Source: Rhizobium sp. Leaf262 (GTDB lineage Bacteria > Pseudomonadota > Alphaproteobacteria > Rhizobiales > Rhizobiaceae). From it: a DNA stretch of 64,000 bases. The notes beneath the pieces were generated by a model. That model saw only the letters and a list, made by a program, of their open reading frames with translations. It was not told where the DNA came from and searched no databases. Shown one piece after another: positions 18,420 to 27,231 of this stretch (its first letter is position 1; every line of letters starts with the position of its first letter). Where the stretch lies: NCBI RefSeq assembly GCF_001422245.1, contig NZ_LMMM01000007.1, positions 95,868 through 159,867 of the forward strand, written 5' to 3'. The position numbers and the translations under genes were made by a program.

Positions 18420-19445
18420 TTACTTTGCGGGCTTGTAAATCTGGTCGAAGATGCCGCCATCACCGAAATGTTCCGGCTGTGCCTTGGCCCAACCACCGAA
18501 CTGCGGATCGTCGATGGTGACGAGCTTGATGTTGGGCAGTTGCTTGAGCAGATCCTTGGAGACAACGGAGGGATTGGACGGGCGGTAGAAGTGCTTGGCC
18601 GCGATGTTCTGGCCTTCGTCCGAATAGAGATACTGAAGATAGGCTTCGGCCTGCTTGCGGGTGCCCTTGGCATCGACGTTAGCGTCGACAACGGCAACCG
18701 GTGGTTCTGCGAGGATGGAGATGGGCGGAACGACGATATCGAAGGCGTCCTTGCCGAACTCTTCACCGGCCAGATAGGCTTCATTTTCCCAGGCCAGCAA
18801 CACGTCACCGATCTGGCGCTGTGCGAAGGTGACGGTGGAGCCGCGTGCACCCGTATCAAGCACCGGAGCGCGCTTGTAGAGTTCACCGACGTAAGCCTTG
18901 ATCTTTTCCTGATCGCCCTTGTACTCCTCGTTGGCCCAGGCCCATGCGGCCAGATAGTTCCAGCGCGCACCGCCCGATGTCTTCGGGTTCGGCGTTACGA
19001 TCTGGATATCGCCCTTGACCAGATCACCCCAGTTATGGATGCCCTTGGGGTTGCCCTTGCGGACGAGGAAGACGATTGTCGAGGTATAAGGCGAAGAATT
19101 GTGCGGAAGGCGGGTGCGCCAGTCTTCCTTGATCTTGCCGCTGTTCTTGACGATGGCGTCGATATCGCTCTGAAGTGCCAGCGTGACCACATCGGCCTCG
19201 AGACCATCGATCACCGAGCGGGCCTGCTTGCCGGAGCCGCCATGCGACTGCTGAATGGTGACGTCTTCACCCGTGTCGGCTTTCCACTTCTTGGCAAAGG
19301 CTTCGTTGAAGTCTTTGTAGAGTTCGCGGGTCGGATCGTATGAGACGTTGAGAAGTTTCGTGTCTGCCGAAGCCGTTGCGACTGCACCCAGAGTGAATGA
19401 CAGGCTCAGCGCAATTGCGCTCAGACTGGAAAGAAATTTGGACAT
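18420..19445 (-). CDS. sbp: periplasmic sulfate-binding protein
   Basis: The 341-residue precursor has an N-terminal signal peptide (about residues 1-27, ending ATASA) and a mature part very close in pattern to E. coli Sbp: [46 protein letters not shown] and [11 protein letters not shown]. These sulfate-contacting stretches are all kept. I call it Sbp rather than CysP, although the two are close. The ATG at 19445 has AGGAGGG five bases upstream. It is the first gene of the transporter operon, 136 bases before cysT. Confidence 0.94.
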   Translation of the reverse strand: MSKFLSSLSAIALSLSFTLGAVATASADTKLLNVSYDPTRELYKDFNEAFAKKWKADTGEDVTIQQSHGGSGKQARSVIDGLEADVVTLALQSDIDAIVKNSGKIKEDWRTRLPHNSSPYTSTIVFLVRKGNPKGIHNWGDLVKGDIQIVTPNPKTSGGARWNYLAAWAWANEEYKGDQEKIKAYVGELYKRAPVLDTGARGSTVTFAQRQIGDVLLAWENEAYLAGEEFGKDAFDIVVPPISILAEPPVAVVDANVDAKGTRKQAEAYLQYLYSDEGQNIAAKHFYRPSNPSVVSKDLLKQLPNIKLVTIDDPQFGGWAKAQPEHFGDGGIFDQIYKPAK

Positions 19446-19969
19446 CGTTACCCTCCTAGATGCTCTGCGCCTAACACTACTTGTTCGATCATTCCGGTCA
19501 ATCGGGCTTGGAGCGATTGCAAAAGTGTTTCCCTTCCGCTCGACTGCACGACAATAAACACGCAGCCTCTCGCGCAAAACACGCAACAGGAATTTGTGGA
19601 TATGCAAGCGACGCGCAAAACCAGTTCGCATTTTTACCGCATTTCCGCCTCGAAATTTATAAAAATTGCCGTGACGGAAATGTTATTCCGAAGTCTAACA
19701 CGGCGAACGGCCAGACCAAAATCGCGCGCCGACGCTATTGTCTACAAAAATTACAGAAAATATCGCGATTGCTCTTGCATTTCCTTGCAAATCTGATTTT
19801 TATGCCCGCGGGAAAATGGCCTAGATTTGCGTCTTTGGGAGTCTTTTGCGCATATGCTGCGCGAGCGAGAGATATTTGCTCTTGCGATGCTCAGACAAGC
19901 ATAGCCATTCCTGTCCAACCGGCACGATTTCAGGGATATTTCGAGCAGTAGAGTTCGGAACCCAGTGGA
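19446..19969. other. 524-base divergent promoter region, sbp / cysH
   Basis: This region separates the sulfate uptake operon (leftward) from the reduction operon (rightward). It is AT-rich in places (for example around 19650-19670 and 19740-19800). It must contain both promoters and, by analogy with other bacteria, sites for a CysB-like or other LysR regulator. I found no confident operator, riboswitch or ORF. Confidence 0.5.
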
Positions 19970-20737
19970 ATGACCCTCAGCACGTCGCATACGCTTTCCC
20001 ACCAAGATGTCGCATCACTTGATGACACACTCGCCAAGCTGGATCTTGCGGGTCGCCTGTCCTTCATAGCAGGCGTCGGCGGGCGTGCGGTTTTCACCAC
20101 CAGCCTGGGGATCGAGGATCAGGTCATCACCGCTTCCATCGGCACGCATCGTCTGCTCATCGAGGTTGCAACGCTTGAGACCGGTCGCCTGTTTGCCGAA
20201 ACCGTCAATCTGATCGGCGAGACGGAAGAACGCTACGACATCACCATCAAGCGCTTTTATCCCGAGCAGGATGATATCGACGCTTATGCTGCGAAATATG
20301 GTCTGAATGGTTTTTATGACAGCGTCGAGGCCCGCCATGCCTGCTGTCACGTACGTAAGCTGGTGTCGCTAGCCAAAGCGCTGGATGGTGCAAGTTTCTG
20401 GATTACTGGCCTTCGTCGTGGCCAGTCAGGCAACAGGGCAACCACGCCCTTTGCCGAATTCGACGCCGAGCGCAATCTGATCAAGATCAATCCGCTTGCG
20501 GATTGGGATATCGATGTGATCAAGGCGCATGTTTCGTCGGAAAACATTCCCATCAACCCCCTTCATGCCCGCGGGTACCCTTCTATCGGCTGCGAGCCGT
20601 GTACCCGCGCCATCAAGCCCGGCGAACCAGAACGCGCCGGTCGATGGTGGTGGGAAAATGACGAAAAGCGCGAGTGCGGTCTGCATGTGGCCGAGGCAGC
20701 GTCAGCCTCTCCCCTGCCCACCGCTTCACAACGATAA
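19970..20737 (+). CDS. cysH: APS reductase (assimilatory, CysH)
   Basis: The 255-residue reductase converts activated sulfate to sulfite using thioredoxin. It carries the four-cysteine iron-sulfur pattern: Cys125-Cys126 in HACCHVRK, and Cys208 and Cys211 in GCEPC. This marks the APS-reducing type of rhizobia, not the PAPS reductase of enterics. The catalytic Cys is in KRECGLH (Cys236). The nucleotide loop [10 protein letters not shown] is near residue 43. It is followed by cysD 29 bases later. No cysC is seen, consistent with APS as substrate. Confidence 0.95.
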   Translation: MTLSTSHTLSHQDVASLDDTLAKLDLAGRLSFIAGVGGRAVFTTSLGIEDQVITASIGTHRLLIEVATLETGRLFAETVNLIGETEERYDITIKRFYPEQDDIDAYAAKYGLNGFYDSVEARHACCHVRKLVSLAKALDGASFWITGLRRGQSGNRATTPFAEFDAERNLIKINPLADWDIDVIKAHVSSENIPINPLHARGYPSIGCEPCTRAIKPGEPERAGRWWWENDEKRECGLHVAEAASASPLPTASQR

Positions 20738-20766
20738 TGACAATCAGAACAGTGCCGGAGTTTACA

Positions 20767-21720
20767 ATGTCCAATGCAGTTCCGGAAACGGAAAGCAAAA
20801 GTGTCAGCACACCAAAGCAGCCGCTTGATCCCCATCTGAAAGCCCTTGAAAACGAAGCGATCCACATTTTCCGCGAGGTCGCGGCGGAATTCGACAATCC
20901 GGTGATGCTCTATTCCATCGGCAAGGATTCGTCCGTGCTGCTGCATCTTGCGCGCAAGGCCTTCTTCCCGGGTCGTATTCCCTTCCCGCTTCTCCACGTC
21001 AATACGGGGTGGAAATTCAAGGAGATGATCGAGTTTCGCGACAATATCGTCAAGGAATACGATCTCGACCTCATTTCCTACACCAATCCGCGTGGCGCGA
21101 GCGAAAACGTAACGCCGTTCACCCACGGTTCGGCGCTCTACACAGACATCATGAAGACGGAAGCCCTGCGTCAGGCACTCGACGCCGGCAAATTCGACGC
21201 CGCGTTTGGTGGTGCACGCCGCGATGAGGAAGCCAGCCGCGCCAAGGAGCGCATCTACTCCTTCCGCACGCCCGATCACAAGTGGGACCCGCGCAACCAG
21301 CGCCCGGAATTGTGGAACATCTATAACGGCATGGTTCGTCAGGGCGAAAGCGTTCGCGCCTTCCCGCTGTCCAACTGGACCGAAGTCGATATCTGGCGTT
21401 ACATTCAGGCCGAAAACATTCCGCTCGTGCCGCTCTATTACGCCGCTGAGCGCCCCTATGTCGAACGCGACGGTATGATGATCCTGGCCGAAGACGAGCG
21501 TCTGGAACTGCAGCCGGGCGAAGAGGTCCAGCACGGTATGATCCGCTTCCGCACGCTGGGCTGCTTCCCGCTGACGGGTGCGATCCATTCGCAGGCAACG
21601 ACGCTGGATGAGGTCATCTCCGAGCTAGAAATCGCCACCGTCTCCGAGCGACAGGGCCGCGCAATCGACCGCGACCAGTCCGGCTCCATGGAAAAGAAAA
21701 AGCGCGAGGGCTATTTCTGA
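20767..21720 (+). CDS. cysD: sulfate adenylyltransferase subunit 2
   Basis: The 317-residue small subunit of ATP sulfurylase makes APS from sulfate and ATP. The PP-loop motif [18 protein letters not shown] is at about 48-65, with [20 protein letters not shown] and [11 protein letters not shown] downstream as in other CysD. The frame is open further upstream, inside the cysH end. The ATG at 20767 is preceded by CCGGAG six bases away and gives an N-terminus of normal length. The stop overlaps the cysN start (TGATG). Confidence 0.95.
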   Translation: MSNAVPETESKSVSTPKQPLDPHLKALENEAIHIFREVAAEFDNPVMLYSIGKDSSVLLHLARKAFFPGRIPFPLLHVNTGWKFKEMIEFRDNIVKEYDLDLISYTNPRGASENVTPFTHGSALYTDIMKTEALRQALDAGKFDAAFGGARRDEEASRAKERIYSFRTPDHKWDPRNQRPELWNIYNGMVRQGESVRAFPLSNWTEVDIWRYIQAENIPLVPLYYAAERPYVERDGMMILAEDERLELQPGEEVQHGMIRFRTLGCFPLTGAIHSQATTLDEVISELEIATVSERQGRAIDRDQSGSMEKKKREGYF

Positions 21721-23195
21721 TGACACAGAACGCAAACGCACAATCCGCCACCATTCTGCCTTTCGTCGAGCCCGCAAGGGCCGTGCGCGACACGCGCCCG
21801 CTGCGTCTCATCACCTGCGGCAGCGTCGATGACGGCAAATCCACACTGATCGGCCGCCTGCTTTGGGACACCAAGGCGGTGAAGGAAGATCAGGCCGCCA
21901 CGCTTCACCGCGACAGCGGCAAGCAGAACGATCTCGGCCTGCCCGATTTCGCCCTGCTGCTGGACGGTCTTCAGGCAGAGCGCGAACAGGGCATCACCAT
22001 CGATGTCGCCTATCGTTATTTCGCCACCGACAAGCGCGCCTTTATCGTTGCCGATACGCCCGGCCATGAGCAGTATACCCGCAATATGGCAACCGGCGCA
22101 TCGACTGCCGATCTCGCCGTGCTGCTGGTGGATGCGCGCACCGGCATTCTCGAACAGACCCGCCGTCATGCAACGATTGCCGCCTTGATGGGCATTCGCC
22201 AATTCGTTCTGGCCGTCAACAAGATCGACCTGACCAATTACGACAAGGCCGGTTTCGAGCTGATTGCCCACGACTTCCGCGAATTTGCGCTTTCGCTTGG
22301 CATCAAGCAGATCACGTCCATCCCTATGTCGGCGCTGAAGGGTGAGAACGTCGTTCTCTCCGGCAAACCATCCATGCCGTGGTATGAGGGCCCGACGCTG
22401 GCCGAAACGCTGGAACTGGCAACCGTTCGCACCACGCAGACCGGCGGCTTCCGCCTGCCCGTTCAGCGCGTGTCCCGTCCCGGCGAAAGTTTTCGTGGCT
22501 ATCAGGGCACGGTGGCTGGCGGCTCCGTCAAGCCGGGCGACAGCGTCGTCATCCTGCCGTCGGGCATGGTGGCCAACGTCAAGCAGATCGTGACTTTCGA
22601 TCTGCTTCGCAATGCTGCCGTTGCAGGCGATGCCATCACGCTCGTCCTCGACCGTCAGGTGGATGTGTCGCGCGGCGATATGATCGTCTCCATCGAAGCC
22701 CAGCCGCAGACCGGCCATGCCTTCGACGCCCAGATCGTGGCGCTTCAGCCGGGTGGCATCGAGCCTGCGAAACGCTACTGGCTGAAAAGCGGCAGCCGCC
22801 GCCAGCGCGTCAGCGTTCAGCCAACGACACAGCTGGACCTGAAGAACGGCCAGTGGCTGCCACATGCAGACACGCTGGCCATGAATGCCATCGGCAAGGT
22901 GCGCCTGTCCTTCGATGAAACGGCGATCTTCGATCCCTATGACCAGAACCGTTCGACCGGCTCGTTCATCCTGATCGACCCCGACACCAACAACACGGTG
23001 GCCGGCGGCATGATCCTGGGCAAGCGCAGTGACACGGGCAAGATTTCGCAGGGCGAACGCGTCGTCATCTCCCTGCCCGCCGATCTCGCAGAAGCCCTGC
23101 TGGCCAGCGAGCTGCTTTCCAGCCGAAGAGACGAAATCGAACTGCGCCGCACAAGTGCAGCGACTGCGTCCCGCGTGCTGAACGAGCTGGATTGA
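21720..23195 (+). CDS. cysN: sulfate adenylyltransferase subunit 1 (GTPase)
   Basis: The 491-residue GTPase partner of CysD couples GTP hydrolysis to APS formation. Its elongation-factor-like G domain has GSVDDGKSTLIGRLL, DTPGHEQYTRNMATGAS and NKIDL, followed by two beta-barrel domains. It ends without a CysC (APS kinase) domain, unlike the NodQ-type fusions of some rhizobia. Translation is coupled to cysD by a TGATG overlap. A strong terminator follows 21 bases after the stop. Confidence 0.96.
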   Translation: MTQNANAQSATILPFVEPARAVRDTRPLRLITCGSVDDGKSTLIGRLLWDTKAVKEDQAATLHRDSGKQNDLGLPDFALLLDGLQAEREQGITIDVAYRYFATDKRAFIVADTPGHEQYTRNMATGASTADLAVLLVDARTGILEQTRRHATIAALMGIRQFVLAVNKIDLTNYDKAGFELIAHDFREFALSLGIKQITSIPMSALKGENVVLSGKPSMPWYEGPTLAETLELATVRTTQTGGFRLPVQRVSRPGESFRGYQGTVAGGSVKPGDSVVILPSGMVANVKQIVTFDLLRNAAVAGDAITLVLDRQVDVSRGDMIVSIEAQPQTGHAFDAQIVALQPGGIEPAKRYWLKSGSRRQRVSVQPTTQLDLKNGQWLPHADTLAMNAIGKVRLSFDETAIFDPYDQNRSTGSFILIDPDTNNTVAGGMILGKRSDTGKISQGERVVISLPADLAEALLASELLSSRRDEIELRRTSAATASRVLNELD

Positions 23196-23216
23196 CATCT
23201 GACGAATGCTCAAACG

Positions 23217-23248
23217 AAAAGGCGCCGGTCAAAACCGGCGCCTTTTTT
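23217..23248 (+). terminator. strong intrinsic terminator after cysN (bidirectional)
   Basis: AAAAGGCGCCGGT, loop CAAA, ACCGGCGCC followed by six T. A perfect GC-rich stem. A-rich sequence on the other side means it can also end the minus-strand methyltransferase operon that converges from the right. Confidence 0.93.
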
Positions 23249-23271
23249 CATGCCTGGGAAGCGAACGACGT

Positions 23272-24006
23272 TTAGTCGCGCGTCAGCGTGAAATAGCGCT
23301 GGGTGGTTTCCGTGCGGTTGCGCAAGGCAGACGGGAAGGCATATTCGCCGCAGACATCGTAGCGGAAGCCGCCTGCGATGAGCGTCTCATCGATGACGGC
23401 CTTCAATTCTGCGGTGGTTCTGTAAATGGCGTTGTAAACGTCATCCAGTTCATCCGAGAAATGCTCTTTCAGCGTCAGACGAATATCCATGTCGGAGAGG
23501 GATTCGCGGACATAGATCTTGGCCTTCGGCGCTGCCAGCTTTGCCAGCAGCTTGAACGAGTCGAGCACCGCTTCATCGTTGAGGTAGATCATCAGACCAG
23601 TGACGACGAGCATGTCGAAAGGCGGATCGAGCTTCAGCTCTTCTATTTTCACATAGGGGACTTCGGCAACCTGAAAGTGGACGGACCCGTTTCCGGCAGC
23701 GTCCGCATTCGCGCGCGCGATCAATTCGTCGGAGAAATCGAGGCCGAGATATTGATGGCCTGCATTGCTGTAAAATGACGCCAGCCTGCCAGCACCGCAG
23801 CCGAGCTCGACCACTTTTCCGGACTTGTCGAGCTGCGGCAGCAGGTTTTCACGCTCGAACTTGTCGCGATCCGTGGCAAGAGTAGAGCCAGCGGATTGCA
23901 GCATCACCGCATCGATGGCATTCGGCTCTTTCTTCGCACGCGAATTGAAGAAAGTCTGAACCTGCCTGCCGTCAATGGTTTCTTTCGTGTCGTAAATTCT
24001 GCTCAT
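23272..24006 (-). CDS. class I SAM-dependent methyltransferase
   Basis: The 244-residue protein has the Rossmann methyltransferase motif I (VVELGCGAGRLASFYS, about residues 65-80), an acidic residue at the end of strand 2 (GLDFSDE) and motif IV around DMLVVTGLMIYL. The substrate is unknown. It is the last gene of a four-gene minus-strand set with a nucleotidyltransferase, a HAD phosphatase and a CDP-polyol transferase-like protein, so it may methylate a surface-polymer building block. It starts 34 bases after the nucleotidyltransferase gene ends. Confidence 0.8.
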   Translation of the reverse strand: MSRIYDTKETIDGRQVQTFFNSRAKKEPNAIDAVMLQSAGSTLATDRDKFERENLLPQLDKSGKVVELGCGAGRLASFYSNAGHQYLGLDFSDELIARANADAAGNGSVHFQVAEVPYVKIEELKLDPPFDMLVVTGLMIYLNDEAVLDSFKLLAKLAAPKAKIYVRESLSDMDIRLTLKEHFSDELDDVYNAIYRTTAELKAVIDETLIAGGFRYDVCGEYAFPSALRNRTETTQRYFTLTRD

Positions 24007-24040
24007 GCGATCCCGCTCTCGTGCTCGACTATCACGCCCA

Positions 24041-24706
24041 TTAACCCGCGAGGGCGTGGAGGCTGAAAAGGTGAAGGTTTTCCTTGGCCAGCAACAAATC
24101 CTGCTCGCTGTCGATTTCGTAAGCGATCAATTCCTGCGTCGCCATCGGCAGAAACTGGCGAAGTTGCTCGTAGACCGCCGTGTTGCCGATTTCCGAGAAA
24201 AACGCGTTCGGCAGCCAGGAGATATTCGCCCACTCGTATTCGGTAGGATCATCACGTCGGAAACTGGTGGCAATTCCATTCTCGACCGTGGTGAACACCG
24301 CGTCCCGCGTCTTGGTCTTGGTAATCGCCAGACGTGGCGTGTTGGGTGTGCAGGATGCGAGAAAGGCCTTGAAGCTTGCCTCCTCGATCAGCATGTCGCC
24401 ATCCATGAAAAGGCAATCGCCCTTGATGTGGCGCGCACCCAGCTCGTAGCTGTGAAGCGTTGTCGTTGCGCGGAAACCGGGATTGCGCACGACCATGACA
24501 TCCGGGCGGATTTTCCGGATTTCGTTGATGACTTCCTTTTCTTCAAAGCCGACGACGACGCGGACGTCTTCGACGTCGCTGAGAAGATGCAGAAGGTGGC
24601 GAAGAATCTTGACCCCTTCGACTTCCACCAGGCACTTCGGCTTGCCGTGGCCCAGGCGAGAGCCGAGACCGGCAGCTGCGATTACAGCGTGTTTAACAGG
24701 CGACAT
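24041..24706 (-). CDS. LicC-like nucleotidyltransferase (NTP transferase)
   Basis: This 221-residue sugar-nucleotidyltransferase-fold protein has the N-terminal signature AAGLGSRLGHGKPKCLVEV (about residues 11-29), the metal-binding MDGDM near residue 100, and a C-terminal YEIDSEQDLLLAK. That last segment strongly recalls LicC (CTP:phosphocholine cytidylyltransferase) and related cytidylyltransferases. I therefore expect it to activate a phospho-alcohol or sugar phosphate with CTP. The substrate is not proven. The ATG lies 25 bases inside the HAD gene, so translation is coupled. Confidence 0.75.
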   Translation of the reverse strand: MSPVKHAVIAAAGLGSRLGHGKPKCLVEVEGVKILRHLLHLLSDVEDVRVVVGFEEKEVINEIRKIRPDVMVVRNPGFRATTTLHSYELGARHIKGDCLFMDGDMLIEEASFKAFLASCTPNTPRLAITKTKTRDAVFTTVENGIATSFRRDDPTEYEWANISWLPNAFFSEIGNTAVYEQLRQFLPMATQELIAYEIDSEQDLLLAKENLHLFSLHALAG

Positions 24707-25356
24707 AAGGACTTCCCATCCAGCGCGACATAGTTTGAAACCGACACCAGCGCATCAGGCGCGCTGTGGAGACCGGCAAAGGCGATACCGATATCGGCGA
24801 CATCGAAAATCGGAATATCGTTGAAGCCATCGCCGATGGACACCAGCCTGTCGAAGCGTTCCTTCAACTCAAGTCCGGCAACGTTTTTGCGCATGACGGT
24901 ATCGAGGCCGGTGATCTGGCCGTTAGCATCGGTGATCGCCGTCGAGGTGTAGAACTTGCAGTGCAGTCGCTCCATCAATGGCTGGACCCAAAGGTCCAGA
25001 TTGCCGGTGACGACAAAGCAGCGCTCGACATTCTGGCGGATGAATTCTTCGATATAGGGGTCGAATTCCACCTGGGACACGATGGATCTGATGCGATCAA
25101 GCCCTGCGCTGCGCAAAATGGCAAAGCGCAGCCGAAACGAATCTTCGAAGGGGATTGCTCCCGCCATCGTCAGTTCGGTCAGAAGCCGCATCTCAGCTTC
25201 CAGACCCAGTTCCGAGGCAATCATCGGGAGAAGTTCGGCGCGGGTGATGGTGCCGTCGAGATCGAATGCAAAAGCCGTTTGAAGCTCCTCACCCTTGAGA
25301 AGGGCGGGACTGCGTTGAAACGTCAACGTCTGGGCGTGTGTCGCCTGGCGATACAT
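24682..25356 (-). CDS. HAD-family phosphatase (SerB-like)
   Basis: This 224-residue haloacid dehalogenase-fold protein has motif I FDLDGTITRAEL (about 30-41), motif II around FVVTGN, and motif III/IV SIGDGFNDIPIFDVADIGIAF, the pattern of phosphoserine phosphatase-like enzymes. It probably removes a phosphate from a small molecule that the adjacent nucleotidyltransferase uses or competes for. The ATG at 25356 is chosen because AAAGG lies about eight bases upstream and because the longer frame lies inside the upstream gene. It starts ten bases after that gene's stop. Confidence 0.8.
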   Translation of the reverse strand: MYRQATHAQTLTFQRSPALLKGEELQTAFAFDLDGTITRAELLPMIASELGLEAEMRLLTELTMAGAIPFEDSFRLRFAILRSAGLDRIRSIVSQVEFDPYIEEFIRQNVERCFVVTGNLDLWVQPLMERLHCKFYTSTAITDANGQITGLDTVMRKNVAGLELKERFDRLVSIGDGFNDIPIFDVADIGIAFAGLHSAPDALVSVSNYVALDGKSLCRLLNTL

Positions 25357-25366
25357 AGGACAACCT

Positions 25367-26881
25367 TTACGTATGAATGCCGTTGAAGATGGAATCGAGA
25401 ATAACGCGCGTGGCCGGGACCGGCGATGGCAGGAGGACGTTGAGCAACTCTTCCCGCTCCTCCTCAAGCTGCCATGTTTTGCCCTGCTTGTAGTCCAACG
25501 CTGCCTGCTTCATCTGCTGGAATGTGTGGACGCGATGCGCTGCACGCTCGGCCAGACGTCCAAGCGCGTTGAAGGCGGCATGAACACCGGAGTCGATGAA
25601 AATCAAAGGCTTTCGGAAGAGATGGTATTCGGTCAGAAATGAGACGCCATCGGTCAACATCAGATCAGATGCATCGAAGAGCTTGGCGTAGTCGCCTCGG
25701 CAGATTGTGCAATTGGGCAAATCCGACCATGACTGCTGGAACGCGTTATAGCTCTGCTGTGTCAGCACGCCGCTGCGCGGAGCAGAGTAGTCCAGCGCCG
25801 GATGCGGCTTGAAAACAAACTGGATATCAGGGCTCGAACGGGCCCATTCCAGCATATCGGCATGCATTTCATGAAAGACACCGAAACCGGCGCCGTGTAC
25901 GGCCAGCGAGTGGTGCGGCGCCCAGATGACACGAAAGGTTCGACCGTTCGGCTCTGCTAATGGCCACTCGCCTTGACCCCTTTCCTCCAACAGCCGGCCC
26001 AGCTTTGGGTAGCCGCTGAGAATGAATTTCTCCGGATCAGAATGCTGGAAAGAACGATAATAGGTCTGGGTTTGCTCGGTCTCACAAAACACCCGCCACG
26101 CCATGCGATGATAGTTCTGATCGTAATTGGCCTCGTAGGCCTCTTCCTCTTCGTTCTTCGCTTCCGGATTTGCCAATACGCCCATCCCATAGGGAACAAC
26201 GCAGATACGTGCGAAGGTAATCTCATTCGTACGGAGGCCGGCGGGCACGGGCACATCCCATTGCTGCTGCCTGAAAACGACGTCTGGCTGCAGGCTGCGA
26301 AGGATATCGAGAGCGTCATAAGGCGCAACATTCATGCGCAGGTGGGGAATCCCCTGAAGATCAAGACCCTTATGAACGTCCATTTCGCCGGTAAATTCAC
26401 CGCGACCCAATTGGCTGTGATTGATCGAAACGACCATGGGATGAAAACGCTCGTCATCCACCATTGCCTGGTATACGCCCACCAGAGCATCCCACATGGG
26501 AATCGACTGCACGATGAAAACCACACGGACGACCTGTTCAGTTGGCCTAATCTCCCGCAACGTCAGGTTCGAGACCTGCTTGAGGGTGTGCATCCCGACC
26601 ATGAGATGTGACAGACGAGCATCAAGCTGAGAGAAGACATCCTTGGTCACGGGCAGCTTATCGCCGTCACGGGCCTTCAGGCAGGCATCGACACCTCCGA
26701 TGATTTGCTCGGGAATGGACTGCTGACTCGAATGCAGAGATTGCAACAACTTCGCGATTTCGAGCTGAATTTCGCCCTGCATCTCGACCTGCTTGCTGAC
26801 GACGTCCATCTGCTCACGCAAAGCATCAAGGCTCGCGGCAACGTCGGTCAACGATTGAGGCATCAAGTCGGCATCAGACAT
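25367..26881 (-). CDS. CDP-glycerol glycerophosphotransferase-like protein
   Basis: The 504-residue protein has an N-terminal heptad-like, coiled-coil region (about 10-65) and then a GT-B-like domain. VIWAPHHSL, FVFKPHPAL and LFDASDLMLTDGVSFLTEY are the stretches that in TagB/TagF enzymes contain the catalytic His and the polyol-phosphate-binding Ser. It probably transfers a polyol phosphate or sugar phosphate onto a surface glycan. It is the first gene of the cassette. The coiled coil may tether it to the membrane or oligomerise it. The family is clear by motif; donor and acceptor are unknown. Confidence 0.72.
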   Translation of the reverse strand: MSDADLMPQSLTDVAASLDALREQMDVVSKQVEMQGEIQLEIAKLLQSLHSSQQSIPEQIIGGVDACLKARDGDKLPVTKDVFSQLDARLSHLMVGMHTLKQVSNLTLREIRPTEQVVRVVFIVQSIPMWDALVGVYQAMVDDERFHPMVVSINHSQLGRGEFTGEMDVHKGLDLQGIPHLRMNVAPYDALDILRSLQPDVVFRQQQWDVPVPAGLRTNEITFARICVVPYGMGVLANPEAKNEEEEAYEANYDQNYHRMAWRVFCETEQTQTYYRSFQHSDPEKFILSGYPKLGRLLEERGQGEWPLAEPNGRTFRVIWAPHHSLAVHGAGFGVFHEMHADMLEWARSSPDIQFVFKPHPALDYSAPRSGVLTQQSYNAFQQSWSDLPNCTICRGDYAKLFDASDLMLTDGVSFLTEYHLFRKPLIFIDSGVHAAFNALGRLAERAAHRVHTFQQMKQAALDYKQGKTWQLEEEREELLNVLLPSPVPATRVILDSIFNGIHT

Positions 26882-26989
26882 AAGTAGGTCCCCGTGCGCC
26901 AGCCTGCGAAATCAGGGCGGCATAATCAGGTTCCAGACTTATGAAGAGAAGCTTTCCTCAACCTGACTCTGCGCATGTAGCACGTAAAT

Positions 26990-27018
26990 AAAAAGCGCCG
27001 GTTTGCACCAGCGCTTTT
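26990..27018 (-). terminator. terminator of the 25-codon gene
   Basis: On the minus strand: AAAAGCGCTGG, loop, CCGGCGCTTTTTATTT. It starts 28 bases after the stop of the small membrane protein gene and has the T-tract on its downstream side. Confidence 0.85.
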
Positions 27019-27045
27019 ACGTCGTTCAAGTTTATCGTGAGATGC

Positions 27046-27123
27046 CTAAAAGAAAAACATCCAGATAAGGACGACCACCACCAGAGGCACACCCATTGCC
27101 CACAAAACCATTGCCTTTAGCAT
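27046..27123 (-). CDS. 25-residue single-pass membrane peptide
   Basis: The minus-strand frame encodes MLKAMVLWAMGVPLVVVVLI followed by WMFFF. After one lysine the whole peptide is hydrophobic, enough for one membrane helix with a GVP kink near the middle. AAGGAG lies eight bases before the ATG, and a strong terminator follows directly. Together these make a compact complete gene, too short for normal gene callers. Peptides of this pattern occur in many proteobacteria, but I cannot name a function. Confidence 0.7.
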   Translation of the reverse strand: MLKAMVLWAMGVPLVVVVLIWMFFF

Positions 27124-27231
27124 TTTATTCTCCTTTTGATCTGAGGACCTAACGCGTCCTGGGCATCAAAGTTCCTTTAGGAGAAACGCATTGCTTTGAG
27201 CAGTGGGGAGAATTGCGGGTGTGATACCTTG

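Noticed and set aside
19446..19969. A riboswitch or leader peptide controlling sulfur genes
   Set aside because: I looked for SAM-type riboswitch cores and Cys-rich leader peptides and saw none. The short frames there have no ribosome binding site.
21711..23213. 500-codon minus-strand open frame opposite cysN
   Set aside because: It is exactly antisense to an unmistakable cysN, His/Gly/Gln-rich and without a family pattern.
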